Source: Lingula anatina (taxonomy: Eukaryota; Brachiopoda; Lingulata; Lingulida; Lingulidae). Taken from it: a DNA stretch of 60,000 nt. The notes beneath the pieces are model-generated. The model saw only the letters and a list, made by a program, of their open reading frames with translations, was not told the origin of the DNA and searched no databases. How positions within the stretch are numbered: position 1 is the stretch's first letter; every line of letters starts with the position of its first letter. A program made the translations under genes and the position numbers. The stretch spans positions 160,632 through 220,631 of the forward strand of contig NW_019774681.1 of the NCBI RefSeq assembly GCF_001039355.2. Direction: 5' to 3'. Shown in pieces: positions 49,735-60,000 of the stretch.

Positions 49735-52700
49735 GTATAAAATAATCTTTAATAAGTTTCATTTCATTTCATGAAGTGCTTATGTAAAAATTTTACAGTA
49801 AGTGTGGTAGAAACATTGATTTGGTTTAGAGAATAGATGTTATAATAGATGTATTTTATACACAGGTTTATTTATTAAAAGTTTACTAGTATCTAAGTTG
49901 TTAAAGAATATTAACTCATGCTCAATCTTCCTCTTTTTTTTGTGATACAAATGCTCTGGTGTTGTTGTAAACTGTTATTTTAACACTCTGAACTAGAACT
50001 GAAGCAATTCCATTGATTCATTGTACCTAGAAACTTTTTGATGAGCATAATATTTTGATAATTTTTTTGTGCTTTTCTTGACAGAAAAAAAATATTAGTT
50101 GCAGATTGAGCTCTTTTTTTCCTATTGTGTAATAACCATTTTCAGGAAATGGTGCATTACAACAACAATACCTTGTTCACTTGAGGGAAATTGAATGTTT
50201 AATTTGAAATTCTAGCAATCATAAAAGGTGTTCTAATGAATGTAATTGACCAGGATACGTGAAGAATGAGGGCATCACTATGTATCACACCGTATCACTT
50301 AAAAACATTGCTTTTCTGAGTTTGAGTATTGACATGCAGAGAGATAAATTGGATTGCATTTGCACTACCATTTAAAGCATTCCATGGATCCATGGTCTCC
50401 AAACTTTTCTATATTGTGTACCAATCTTATTTATTAATGACATGGGAAACAATCAATTTCTAATCATAAATTCAAGTGAAGTAACAAGCAGGATCGAAAA
50501 CTCTAGGCGCCAAATGTAAAGGATTTACAGCAACCATTTTTTCCATTTTTGCAGACTTTTTTTAAAAGACTGAACCTCATTTATGTAGGTAGGTAGCCAT
50601 TACGGTAAGCTTGACGTATTAGGAATTAATGTGGCCCTTTGTCAATTTGTCAGGATTAGGCTGGCTTGCTGGCATTGTCAGATTTCTGTAGCAAGCAGAT
50701 CTTCACTGGGAAGGATGATGCAGGTGCTGACTGCTCATAGACAGGAGAGTACTCTTTTTAAAGGTTGAACAGTACATCTTGTAGTCCATCAGTGCTAAGG
50801 AATAAGGATGGGATGCGTTTTACTAGTATGACACAACACAGGAGTTCCACTTCTTTAGGATTTTTATTGTTGTGATGGTGATAAGACAGGTCTTTTAGGA
50901 CAGCCATTGTGTGGATAAATGAGTGAGTACCGCACCTTAGCATTGGAACAAAATTTAATTTGCACCTAGGACTAATTTGCAGGTAAAGGTTATATTGAAC
51001 TTGAAACGCATTCTGTCCTCTGTTGCATTGGTCACTTACCATTGTGTACCCACAAAACAACGGAAACGTTATCTGATCCTTGTCCCTCGGCTATGTGGAC
51101 TACATGACTTTGAATGTTCAATTGCAGGAAAATAACACACCAAATAGGTAAATCTACAGAAGTGAAATTTTAGCTGCTTATTTTGTCGAAGAAAAATAGG
51201 AGTTAAAATGTATGTGTTTATGTTGACTTTTATGTACAAGAGGCTTGACTAGTTTGTATTGAGGTCTCCTTTTTGTTTGATTTTGATAAAATGACATTTT
51301 AGTAGGGTTTATTCTGTGATTGCTTCCAATCCCTGTGGCCAGTGTGAAGTAAGCTTGTTATTAGGTAATTGTAGGTATGAAAGAAAACTATTTCCAGAGG
51401 AGATGTGTGGCTAGGAGTCGCAGGGTGCACTTGTTATAAAAAGCAGGAACTTATCAAGAATGTGAAGTGGTTTCCAAGATGCTATCATTTCTATGTTTGG
51501 AATAGTCTTACATTGGACACTATTACTAAACTGAATTGTTTAACGCTCCAGCATGAATGAAGGTGTGAATTGAGTGTAACCTTCGATAACCTTATGTGTG
51601 ATAAAAGTACACTAATGAATGAACTAAGCAGTGCGTGAGAATTGAGGTCTTCAAATTTGACATTGGTCATACCAAGCAGTGTTGGGATCGGATCAAAAAC
51701 GAATGTGGCCAATCACAGGCATTTTGGAATACAAAACTTCATTCATTGATTATTAAGAGGTAATTTTTTTCCTTAATTGTAAATTTAATTTAACCAGTGC
51801 ACTGGCATTGACAACAGGGTAAGGCATTGGTGGTATCACTGGTCATGGTGTGGAATTTCAATTGGAAAAGATATAAGAAGGGAATTATTATAACAAAGTG
51901 GAAACAAATTAGGCAACATGATACAGATCACTGGTTTTATATATGATACGAAAGAATGTGAGAGTAATGTTGCACAGAGTGACGTAAATAGTGACGGTGA
52001 TACCAGATATACAAACAGAACAGTTCTCAGGCCTTAACAGCTCCAGTAGACATGAAGACTCGCATCACCAAGTGGAAAAATGGACTTTTTGGACTATTGA
52101 TTGAAGTAGAATGAATTCATTTATTTGAATTTCACACAAATTGAATTGCTGAAATTTTAAGTGTCCATGTAGTGTGTCAGCTTTAAAGCGCTTCACTGCA
52201 ACTTTCTTTGTCCATTTGGTGACTATAAGATTTTGGAGGTAAGAAAGTTTTTTTCTTTTGTGGGAATCCTTAGTGAGATAATTATCTGGATATGATGCTA
52301 AGCTTTCAAAAGTGCCGTCCTCAGATTTAAATAATCATTTTTTTTAAATGAGGATTGATGGGATGAAATTCAGATTTTGTGTTTGTTGTAAGATAACTAT
52401 AATGAATATTTCATTTAGGAAATATGTGCATTATATATATTATTTATATGAAGAAGAAAGGCTGTTTACCAACCATGTCAAGTGTGCAAGAATGTTTTAA
52501 TGCCAAGGGCATGACTGATATTGTAATGTCCATCCAGATTGTTTTCTTTGTGATATTGGAAGTTTGCTTGTTTTAGGATATTCCATGGCAAACAAATAAT
52601 GCTAAGTTCAGGCAACATTTCATAATACCTCACACTTAACTTGAAAGCTTTTGTAGAAATCCTGAAAGGAAAAATACATCAAAGGGAAAGAAAAATACAG

Positions 52701-55700
52701 GCAAACAAAAGGGAGTATGATTGGCAAGAAAAGACCATGCTCTGAAAGAAAAAAATCAACCGCTGGGACTAGAGATCGATGTCAAACACAAACATATAAT
52801 AGTAAAGAAAGTTTGCTTTGATTTCACAGAAGGAATTCGAATAATAGAACTAAAATGTTTTGGCAATGCCACCAAGGTAGTGACTTTTCAATTCCCTAAT
52901 GAATGTGGTGTCAGGACATTGAGAGTTCGGATATTGCTGAATTAAGTCAAAATAATCTTTCCTGATTGGCACTGAAGAGTTTTTTTGCGCTTGTTTGAAA
53001 ACATCCTAGCTGCAATAATCTGAGTGTGTGAAGGAAGAAATTTCTTTAAAAGATATTCATGGGACATTGATGAAATGAGCTGCGCGCAGGCCCTAGTATA
53101 TAATGTTGTGGCATCTGACATGAAAACTGCTGCTTTTATTCAAAGTTAATTCTTTCATTGATTTCTAAATTGGTAAGGGTATAGTTGCTGCTACTGGATG
53201 TCTGTGCTCGTTGGCATGTGATAGATACTGTTAGACAAATGGAAAGATATCTTCCAGAGCTTTCAAAGAATTTCATTATAGAAGCTCTGTTATTGGTTAA
53301 GGCTTCACTTTGATGAATTCCTTGTTTTATGTTTCATGGTGTGGTTTTCAGACTTTTCCCTCAAATGCTTTTCAGATGTACAAGGACTTTAAGGGTGAAA
53401 ATTATCCTATCACAAATTTTATTTCTGTAAAACATGGGGTCAAATTTTTGTCATTGTAAGATAGTGTTGTCTCAATATCTGCTGTAATTGTGTGTTTATT
53501 CTGAGGCCGACTTGGTGCCGCTATAAGTTGAATTGGTGGTTGTTTTGGCCAGTGAATAGTGTCTGCGGCGTGCTTCTTTTACTATCCAACTGCATTCACT
53601 CTCTGCAGTATGGTATTACGCACAATTTCATAGGGTCGTGCCTTGCAGTGTGCCCACACAATTGCATTTACTCTGATTTGAATGTGTTGACATTCTGTAA
53701 CCTAGCCGGGTTTGTTACTATTGATCATATATGCAGTCAGTAAATATGAAAGGCAAAAGGAGTTTCATTGCAGTTTTTCCAATAGAGTTATCTTCTGTGT
53801 ACAAATTTTTACTCATATGTTAGGGGTGATCACTCCATAACACTGTGTCTCTGAGAGAGGCAGCAGGGGAAGATGTAGCTGGCTGTGACCAGATAAGTGA
53901 TGATAGACATTTAGGCTTTTTCCTGCAGTAAGTAGCATTTGTGGTTAGTTTTGATTTTCAGGTATTATATTTCACCTCAAACAAAATAATGACTAAATGG
54001 CATTTCATTTTGTTGGATTAAGATTTTAAGAAAAGTAATTTTTCCATTAATATTTGTATTTTTTCACATTAATGAAGTGTCCAAAATCTGAGCAGACTGT
54101 TTTTGTAGACTTCTCTCTTAATTAATGCTTGGGTAAATAGTAATTAAAAGGGTCAATAGGTAATTTTAGGCCTTTTGCAAAAATTAATAGCTACTGGCGT
54201 CAAATGAATAGAGCACTATTAGAATAGGGGATAGCTGTGTCAGAGTTTACCACATACAAGGTAAAAAAAAGTGGTTTTCTTTTTAGTTTTGACCTTACCA
54301 GAATAAATAGGTGCACCTAATCAATGAGAAACATAGATTTCTTGTAGACAGACTAACACATCGAACAAAAAAGTCATAGAGTACAACAGTATAATATAAA
54401 CAAAAGCAAGTCCACACTGATTGTAAATTAATTTGTAAGACTGGTGGCTATTTTTTCTTAGCTGCAGGGTTTGATTAGTGGCAAGAAGAACAAAAGCCTC
54501 TCTTGTCCATACAAGGTTAAAGTGATCTTGAAATTAACCCTTAATTCTGTTAAAGGCCATTGCCATTCAATTAATTAGCTATGGAGACACACATTGTCAG
54601 TGTCTTCCATTTGATCTCCAGAAGAACAATGGACATTTTAGAAGAATAATTGTGGAGAAACATGGGAAATGTTGTGATGAGTAATGTTTTCATGCAATTT
54701 TGCTTTACGACTGATATGACAGGCACAATAAATATCTCAGTGTAAAGTGAAGTACACACAGGAGAGACAAGAACAGCTTGGTAAGTAAGTATACATCACT
54801 GGGTTCAGAAAACATGAATTTTGGTTATTAGATTATATAAAAGCAATTGAAATATTGGCTAGTTTTAACAAGTAAAAAGAAATGGGAAGGGTATGTACAA
54901 CTATTCAAATTGCTCGAACCATTTGATACATGCTTGGGTGGTATTTTTGCCTGAGAACTGCATTATCAACATTTACATCAAAAGACTTATGATTTTTTGT
55001 GAGCTCATTTTCTATACATATTCAGTTCTTACTTACGCATGATAGTTTGAATAACAACACGCATGATCTGAGACATCACACCTGTGAAATATTGCATGGT
55101 CTAAATAAGTCAGTAAATAGAATTTATTTTCAATATTTTATCAGTCTTTTGAAGAAGAGATTATAGGGTTGAATTATTTCAAACATCAGTGACCCATGGG
55201 ATTTTTTTGTATTATTTTCTGAAGTGCAGGTGCTGTTCAATATTTTACCCAAACAAGTATGATTTTTTTTTTTTGTACAGGTTGCATTGTAGAAATAAAT
55301 TATTTATAACAACTGTTTTTGCTAAGAGAAATTGACTCCTCCCTTTTTGCTGCGGTTCATTAGTAAAGCAGTGTCCAAAGGCTGCTTTGACTTTCTGCAT
55401 TTCACGCTCTGTTACTTAAGGTTGCCTCTGTTTGTGGATACATAATATCTTATAGAACACTGTGTTTGTTTATCCGCACTGCATTTTGTAATCTCTGACT
55501 TGTTGGCATCAGTTTGTTTGTTTGTCATTGCATTATACCTGCGACCTATGGGACCTTTTTGGGCAGCGGAAACATGCTTGAGTGCAAACCTGTAGATTTT
55601 ACTATTCTTCTGCTGTCATCATGATAACCGGTGTGGCCTTCGGGTTATGTTTGATTGACCAGACACTGGTCAGGTTGGACAGAAGGCATTGATCTGGTTG

Positions 55701-56229
55701 TCACAGCTGGATGGTTCTGTCTCTGTCTATCAGTTAGCAGGCTCCATTATGTTTTGCTCCAATTTGATAAATAATGCATGAATGCCCGACTTCATTGTTT
55801 GATGGGCAATTGCACAAACAGTGCAATTAGAAAAAAGATTTTTGAAAAGTATTGTCCACAGTGAAACCACAGGGGGACCGTTGCCAGAGTAGTGTAGGAT
55901 TTCATTTATGAGATCTTATTAGGCCAAGCACTGGACAGATGTAATACTAGACCAAGCGTAACCTAATCTGAAGAAAAAACGCAAACATGTGTTCTAAACA
56001 CATATATAATTTCTCTTCTTTTGTTGAAATGTTTTTGTGGAAGGATTAGTTTGTAAGGGTGATTCACGATTTCCTTAGTCTTCTTCAACTGTCATTTTGG
56101 CTGCATATTTATTCCCTGTGGGTTCCACATTGTTCTCATGTGATCTTTGACACAGGGAGAGGGAAGCGTAATGAGAAACAAACAGGATTATCACACTTTA
56201 CTGGGTCCACACACAAGCTACTTGCCTCT

Positions 56230-56530
56230 TTTCACCTGGTTAAGATTTCTGGCTCTTGATCATTATCAGCCATTGATCCCAGATGAGAGTATTCTTGATC
56301 CCCCTGAAGGGCCATAAGGAGCCAAATACCCTCCCCTTATATTTGAATTGATCTGTCATAGAAAGGCTACAGGGTGCCCTGGATTGGTCTTGTGATATAT
56401 GGGCCAGGAAGGTGGTTTATCAATTATGTGCCAGTCAAAGATTAAATACCCAATAATTGGATTAAGTAATAGGCCATAAGGCTTGAACCTGGTGATATAC
56501 CTGGGTGACCCGAGAGAGAAGAAAGATCTT
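56230..56530. promoter_or_regulatory. candidate intronic cis-regulatory cluster
   Basis: A perfect homeodomain dimer palindrome TAAT-TGG-ATTA (56454-56464), two CCATAAGG octamers (about 56310 and 56473), and a TCF-like CAAAG are packed into 300 bp of unusually even base composition. There is no ORF. Function is unproved. Confidence 0.22.
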
Positions 56531-56870
56531 CCCAAAGTTTATAGGAGCAGTGCAGCAGGTAAGGCCTTTGTATTAGGATTAAGATTTAATCATTAATTAA
56601 GCTTATGAAAACTGATAAAAGACTACTGAATAAACGTGATATAGATTGATTGATCTGGTAATTGGTGTGTGCTATTTTGCTTGTTGTAAGTGTAAATCAA
56701 GTTGCCGGTTTTGTACCCATCACCCAAGTTGAAGAAGAATGTCCGTAGAAACTCCTGCATGCTTATTGGCATTTAAATTCTGCATTTTGTCCTTATTTTT
56801 AGATATTGTATACTATGTAATGATTATATAAATGTAAAAGCAAAAAGCACCAAATTGGAATATTGCATTA

Positions 56871-57096
56871 AGACTCCGTTCACATGAAAAGTTTATTTTC
56901 TAAAAATCTATTTTCTATTCGTGGTAATTTGTGATCACGGTCTGTGCTCTGAATACCCCGCGGCGTAATTACTGGCAGCGCGAGCCAGTTACTTCCAAAG
57001 CTGTAATTAATTCTCTGCTGCGCTCGGAGTGATCATAAGATACCACGAATAGAAAATAGATTTTTAGAAAATAGACTTTTCATGTGAACGGTGTCT
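56871..57096. mobile_element. MITE, 226 bp with 56-bp terminal inverted repeats
   Basis: The left arm 56871-56926 and right arm 57041-57096 are inverted copies identical at 54 of 56 positions (starting AGACTCCGTTCACATGAAAA versus AGACACCGTTCACATGAAAA). The 114-bp centre is richer in G+C and non-coding. Flanks read TTA before and AA after, so a 2-4 bp TA-rich target duplication is likely but not resolvable. The near-identity of the arms suggests recent activity. Confidence 0.85.
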
Positions 57097-58740
57097 AATA
57101 TTAAAACAAATGCAGAGAAAATAAAGATTGAAATCGTAAATGTTATGAATCATCTCCTAATTAGCTGAACTACGAGCAAATAATTTCAGGTAGTTTTTGT
57201 AACAGTTTACAAACAGAAGGCTATTTGTAATCTTCAAGCCCCAATAAGTCATTGAACTTCCAGACATTAAAAGGATCAATAGCCAATCTTTTGATCAACA
57301 TAGTACAAATTCTACTACAATTTTTTTCCAATTGGCTTTGCAGCTAATAAATATAGTAAGGTGCCAGCTTTTAACACATGACCGGGTATTTAAACTGATT
57401 TATATTGATTTTATTCTGAGGAGAAAGAAATTGTTACCAAGACTGTTTATTTAGTGTAGTTGTACACTTCTTTATCCCAGTAGGTCCTGGGACCCCTAGG
57501 ATATCTGTTAAAACCACATTTACAGCCCAAAGCACAGACTGCTTGGGTTGGTTCAAGAGTGGAATGGGATAATCTATATATTTGTGCCTTTCTTAAGTAG
57601 CCTGAGGCAATTTGTGGTGTTTGCTAGTTGACCTTATAACACAGCATTTTTGCTGTATTTTATAAGTGCTTAATTTACATAAAGCATACACATGAGCTCC
57701 ATTGAAGAATGCTTTTTACCTGAACTCTTGTGGTTTAACTGATTTTGCGATAGTAATAGGATATATGTGCTACTGTTAGGGGATATATTCCAGAAAAAAA
57801 GCTGGTTTCCATTATACTTATGAGTTGAATTTGATAAGGACCATAAGTTATATTAACATGGTTGCTTGTAGGTTTTTCAATTACGCTTAATAAACATAAT
57901 ATATTTATTAGAAATTTTTATCTATTGATCCACAGAGAAAAAAAATAGCTTGTAAAGTAAAATGGGGACTTAATGTAACATATGACATTTAGACTGGTAA
58001 ATACAACTGCAGACAGGCCTTGATTAGTAATGTCTGACACTTTCTGGGGGATGTTTCAACTGTGTCACGAGGTCCTAGTCTGCCAACAAATTTTCTGAAC
58101 ACTGAATTGACTCTGGGAGAGGGTTCCTCACCTTATGATGGATTAATTGTTTATCGTTTGTAATGAAATATTGTGCAAAAAGCAAAAGGTGGGCAACTTC
58201 AATGCTGCCCCAGACAGGTTCAAATGAGATTGGGATGCCAGGGGGCATGGGCGTCTGATGAATTGTCCCCTATTGTTGGACATCTTGTTTCTTTGTGTTT
58301 ACTTCCCTTTTCTTTCCTATAGCAGAATCATGGTCTGTGGTTGAGGACACTTTTCAGAACCAAAGAATCAACACAGCTTCGTTGGCTTGTTACATATTTG
58401 AAGTTTTTACAGAGGAAATCGACAGGCAGATTTGTACATAGGACTTTTGTAGTTGGTTTTACTCCGGAACTGTCAGCATGAACCAGGTGTCTAAGAACCC
58501 ATTCATGGGACTTCTTGAACTTTTTCCTGACATCTATCTGTCAGCTTGTGATTGTTTGGCTGCTTTGATTTACACATCATAAAACTGTATACTCTCTCCC
58601 TTCCTTCTGTACATTAGTGCTCATTTATGACCATACAATTACACTCTCACATGCATTAATCAAACACATACGTGCAAGAGCACACGGCCATAAACATGTA
58701 AACTTTGTTTACCCACTAGTCCTGAAGAATGAAGCAATAT

Positions 58741-58996
58741 AGTGATTGGTACATGTATTTACTGGTTTATGCTTCTGGAAAATTGTGAAAATTATTTTTT
58801 AGGTGTGGTCATCTTGTATATAATGATAGGTGATAGGTGTCTATATATATATTGGCCTTTGCCCCTAGAAAATTGTAAACTTATTATTTGAGGTGTGGTT
58901 ATCTTGGTATATAGTGATTGGTACATGTATGTACTGGCATTTGCCTCTGGTAAGTTTTGAAATGATTAGCTTAGGCATGGTCATCTCTTGATACTG
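58741..58996. repeat. tandem repeat, 3 copies of about 81-91 bp
   Basis: Copies start at 58741, 58822 and 58913. Each contains ATTGGTACATGTAT-type, TTTGCCYCTGG-type, AAAATTGTRAA-type and AGGTGTGGTCATCTTG blocks in order. The middle copy is longer and more diverged. Non-coding. Confidence 0.7.
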
Positions 58997-60000
58997 ATTA
59001 TGTGTTTTCTGTACTTGTGTTCACCCTACATCTCCCCTGTGACAGGAACCACGCGCTTCATTGACAAAACATTTCTGGCCCAGTGCTTTCCGTGTAGGAC
59101 ATAATCCATTGTGCCATTATTACTTCATTTGTTTCAGTCAGTTGAGTTTGGAAACTGATTCTCATTTCACTAGAATGGAGCTTGAGATTGATCTCTCTTG
59201 TAAACTCCTCCAAGTGTATAGCCATCTCAGGATGTGAGCTGTTCCTATACAATCCTGGACAATCACATAGGGCCTGCGTTTCCCTTATTAATGTCATAAT
59301 GACAGTGAGTTGCCTGAAAGGCATACAAGAAAACTAAGTGGTGCATGATGACGCTTTATAATAATTAATTTGTGCATACATGGACCTATTTTAACCTGTA
59401 TCAGTCCGATTTCTCCCCGAGGTCTTCCAATATGTCAAGGTGAAATCAGGCTTGATGTCATAACACTAATAGTTCAGTAACCTATGAGGTGTAGTCACCT
59501 GTGGATGCCCATGGCCAGCTAGGTCAGGTGTTGACCAGTCCCGTCCTCTAAAATGGAGTATGAGGTTCAAATTATGTGTCCATTATGACTGAATGACTTT
59601 AAAAAACTTGTATTTGCATTGAAGATCATTTTCCCCTTTGTTGATGTTTTACTTATATGAATAAAGATTTTTATTTATCGAGCATTGGAGTTTTTGGTGC
59701 ATTGTTTAAAAACAATTTTTATTGAAGCAGGGGCAGTTAAGATGGCATTTATTAAGTGTCAAAACCCATTGAACGGTTCTGATCTGTGTGCTGATGTGTG
59801 GGCATTGTCTACAACTTTTCCAGCAAGTTTGATGTGGTGCTTGTAACAATAGAGTGACAGATGTTTGAGCTCACTTTGATAGTGTGATGATGATCATGGT
59901 GTTTTAATTAAGTGCTTCTCCTTGAGCACCCCTAACTTAATGAAACCTAATGAAAAACCTGGCATTCAATCAATCAAAAAGTATATGCATTTAATTATGG

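Larger units (their letters stand above)
49735..60000 (+). other. KIF26-like: KIF26-like intron 4 (at least 10 kb, runs off the window)
   Basis: No exon in the required phase with a recognisable KIF26 block was found. Holds a motif-dense stretch at 56.25-56.52 kb, a MITE at 56.87 kb and a three-copy tandem repeat at 58.74 kb. Other sequence is AT-rich without recognised features. Confidence 0.5.

Noticed and set aside
52721-52945. Possible extra KIF26 exon ending ACCAAG|GTAGTG
   Set aside because: The nearest acceptor puts a TGA in the frame, the upstream sequence is purine-rich, and the phase needed after exon 4 does not match the ORF.
56305-56345. CCATAAGG and CCTTATATTTG as SRF CArG boxes
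   Set aside because: CArG needs CC(A/T)6GG; the octamer has only four A/T and the second site lacks the closing GG.
1-60000. CRISPR arrays, prophage or bacterial operons
   Set aside because: No regularly spaced direct repeats, and gene structure is clearly that of an animal with introns.

Overview
This window is nuclear DNA from an animal, most likely a marine invertebrate. The evidence is GT-AG introns from 0.16 to 28.8 kb, AT-rich non-coding sequence, abundant microsatellites and homopolymer runs, at least four short inverted-repeat (MITE-like) elements, and two animal-specific gene families. The phylum cannot be fixed from the sequence. There is no operon, CRISPR array, prophage or other bacterial feature. 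About 2% of the window is protein-coding.

Region 1 (about 0.9-11 kb, + strand) holds a complete five-exon gene. It encodes a 151-residue ER-lumen protein with a signal peptide, a short charged segment, a 14-cysteine CxxC domain and a C-terminal KDEL. The cysteine domain matches the C-terminal domain of vertebrate histidine-rich calcium-binding protein (HRC) in cysteine number and almost in spacing, but the long His/acidic repeat region of vertebrate HRC is absent. The start codon lies in a TISU/YY1-type element. Its introns and 3' flank carry a Helitron-like element with a nuclear-receptor DR1 motif, three inverted-repeat elements and diverged tandem repeats.

Region 2 (about 11-16 kb) is intergenic or the 5' region of the next gene. 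It has a CCAAT box, a possible non-coding first exon ending in a strong donor near 13.2 kb, microsatellites and one weak retroelement-like ORF.

Region 3 (16.0 kb to the right edge, + strand) is the 5' part of a KIF26-type atypical kinesin gene. Four in-phase coding exons cover the N-terminal non-motor region, including the paired WCxxC and CxxC motifs typical of KIF26A/KIF26B. The motor domain must lie beyond the window. A 28.8 kb intron separates the two CxxC motifs. Inside it is a possible alternative first exon (44.3 kb) that would produce an isoform lacking the first motif. This intron and the next also hold foldback elements, a 58.8 kb tandem repeat and clusters of transcription-factor-like motifs that may be enhancers.

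I found no multi-gene novel system. The best leads are the minimal KDEL-bearing HRC homologue with its TISU start and possible intronic polyadenylation, the N-myristoylation and PP1-docking motifs at the KIF26 N-terminus, and the possible alternative KIF26 start.
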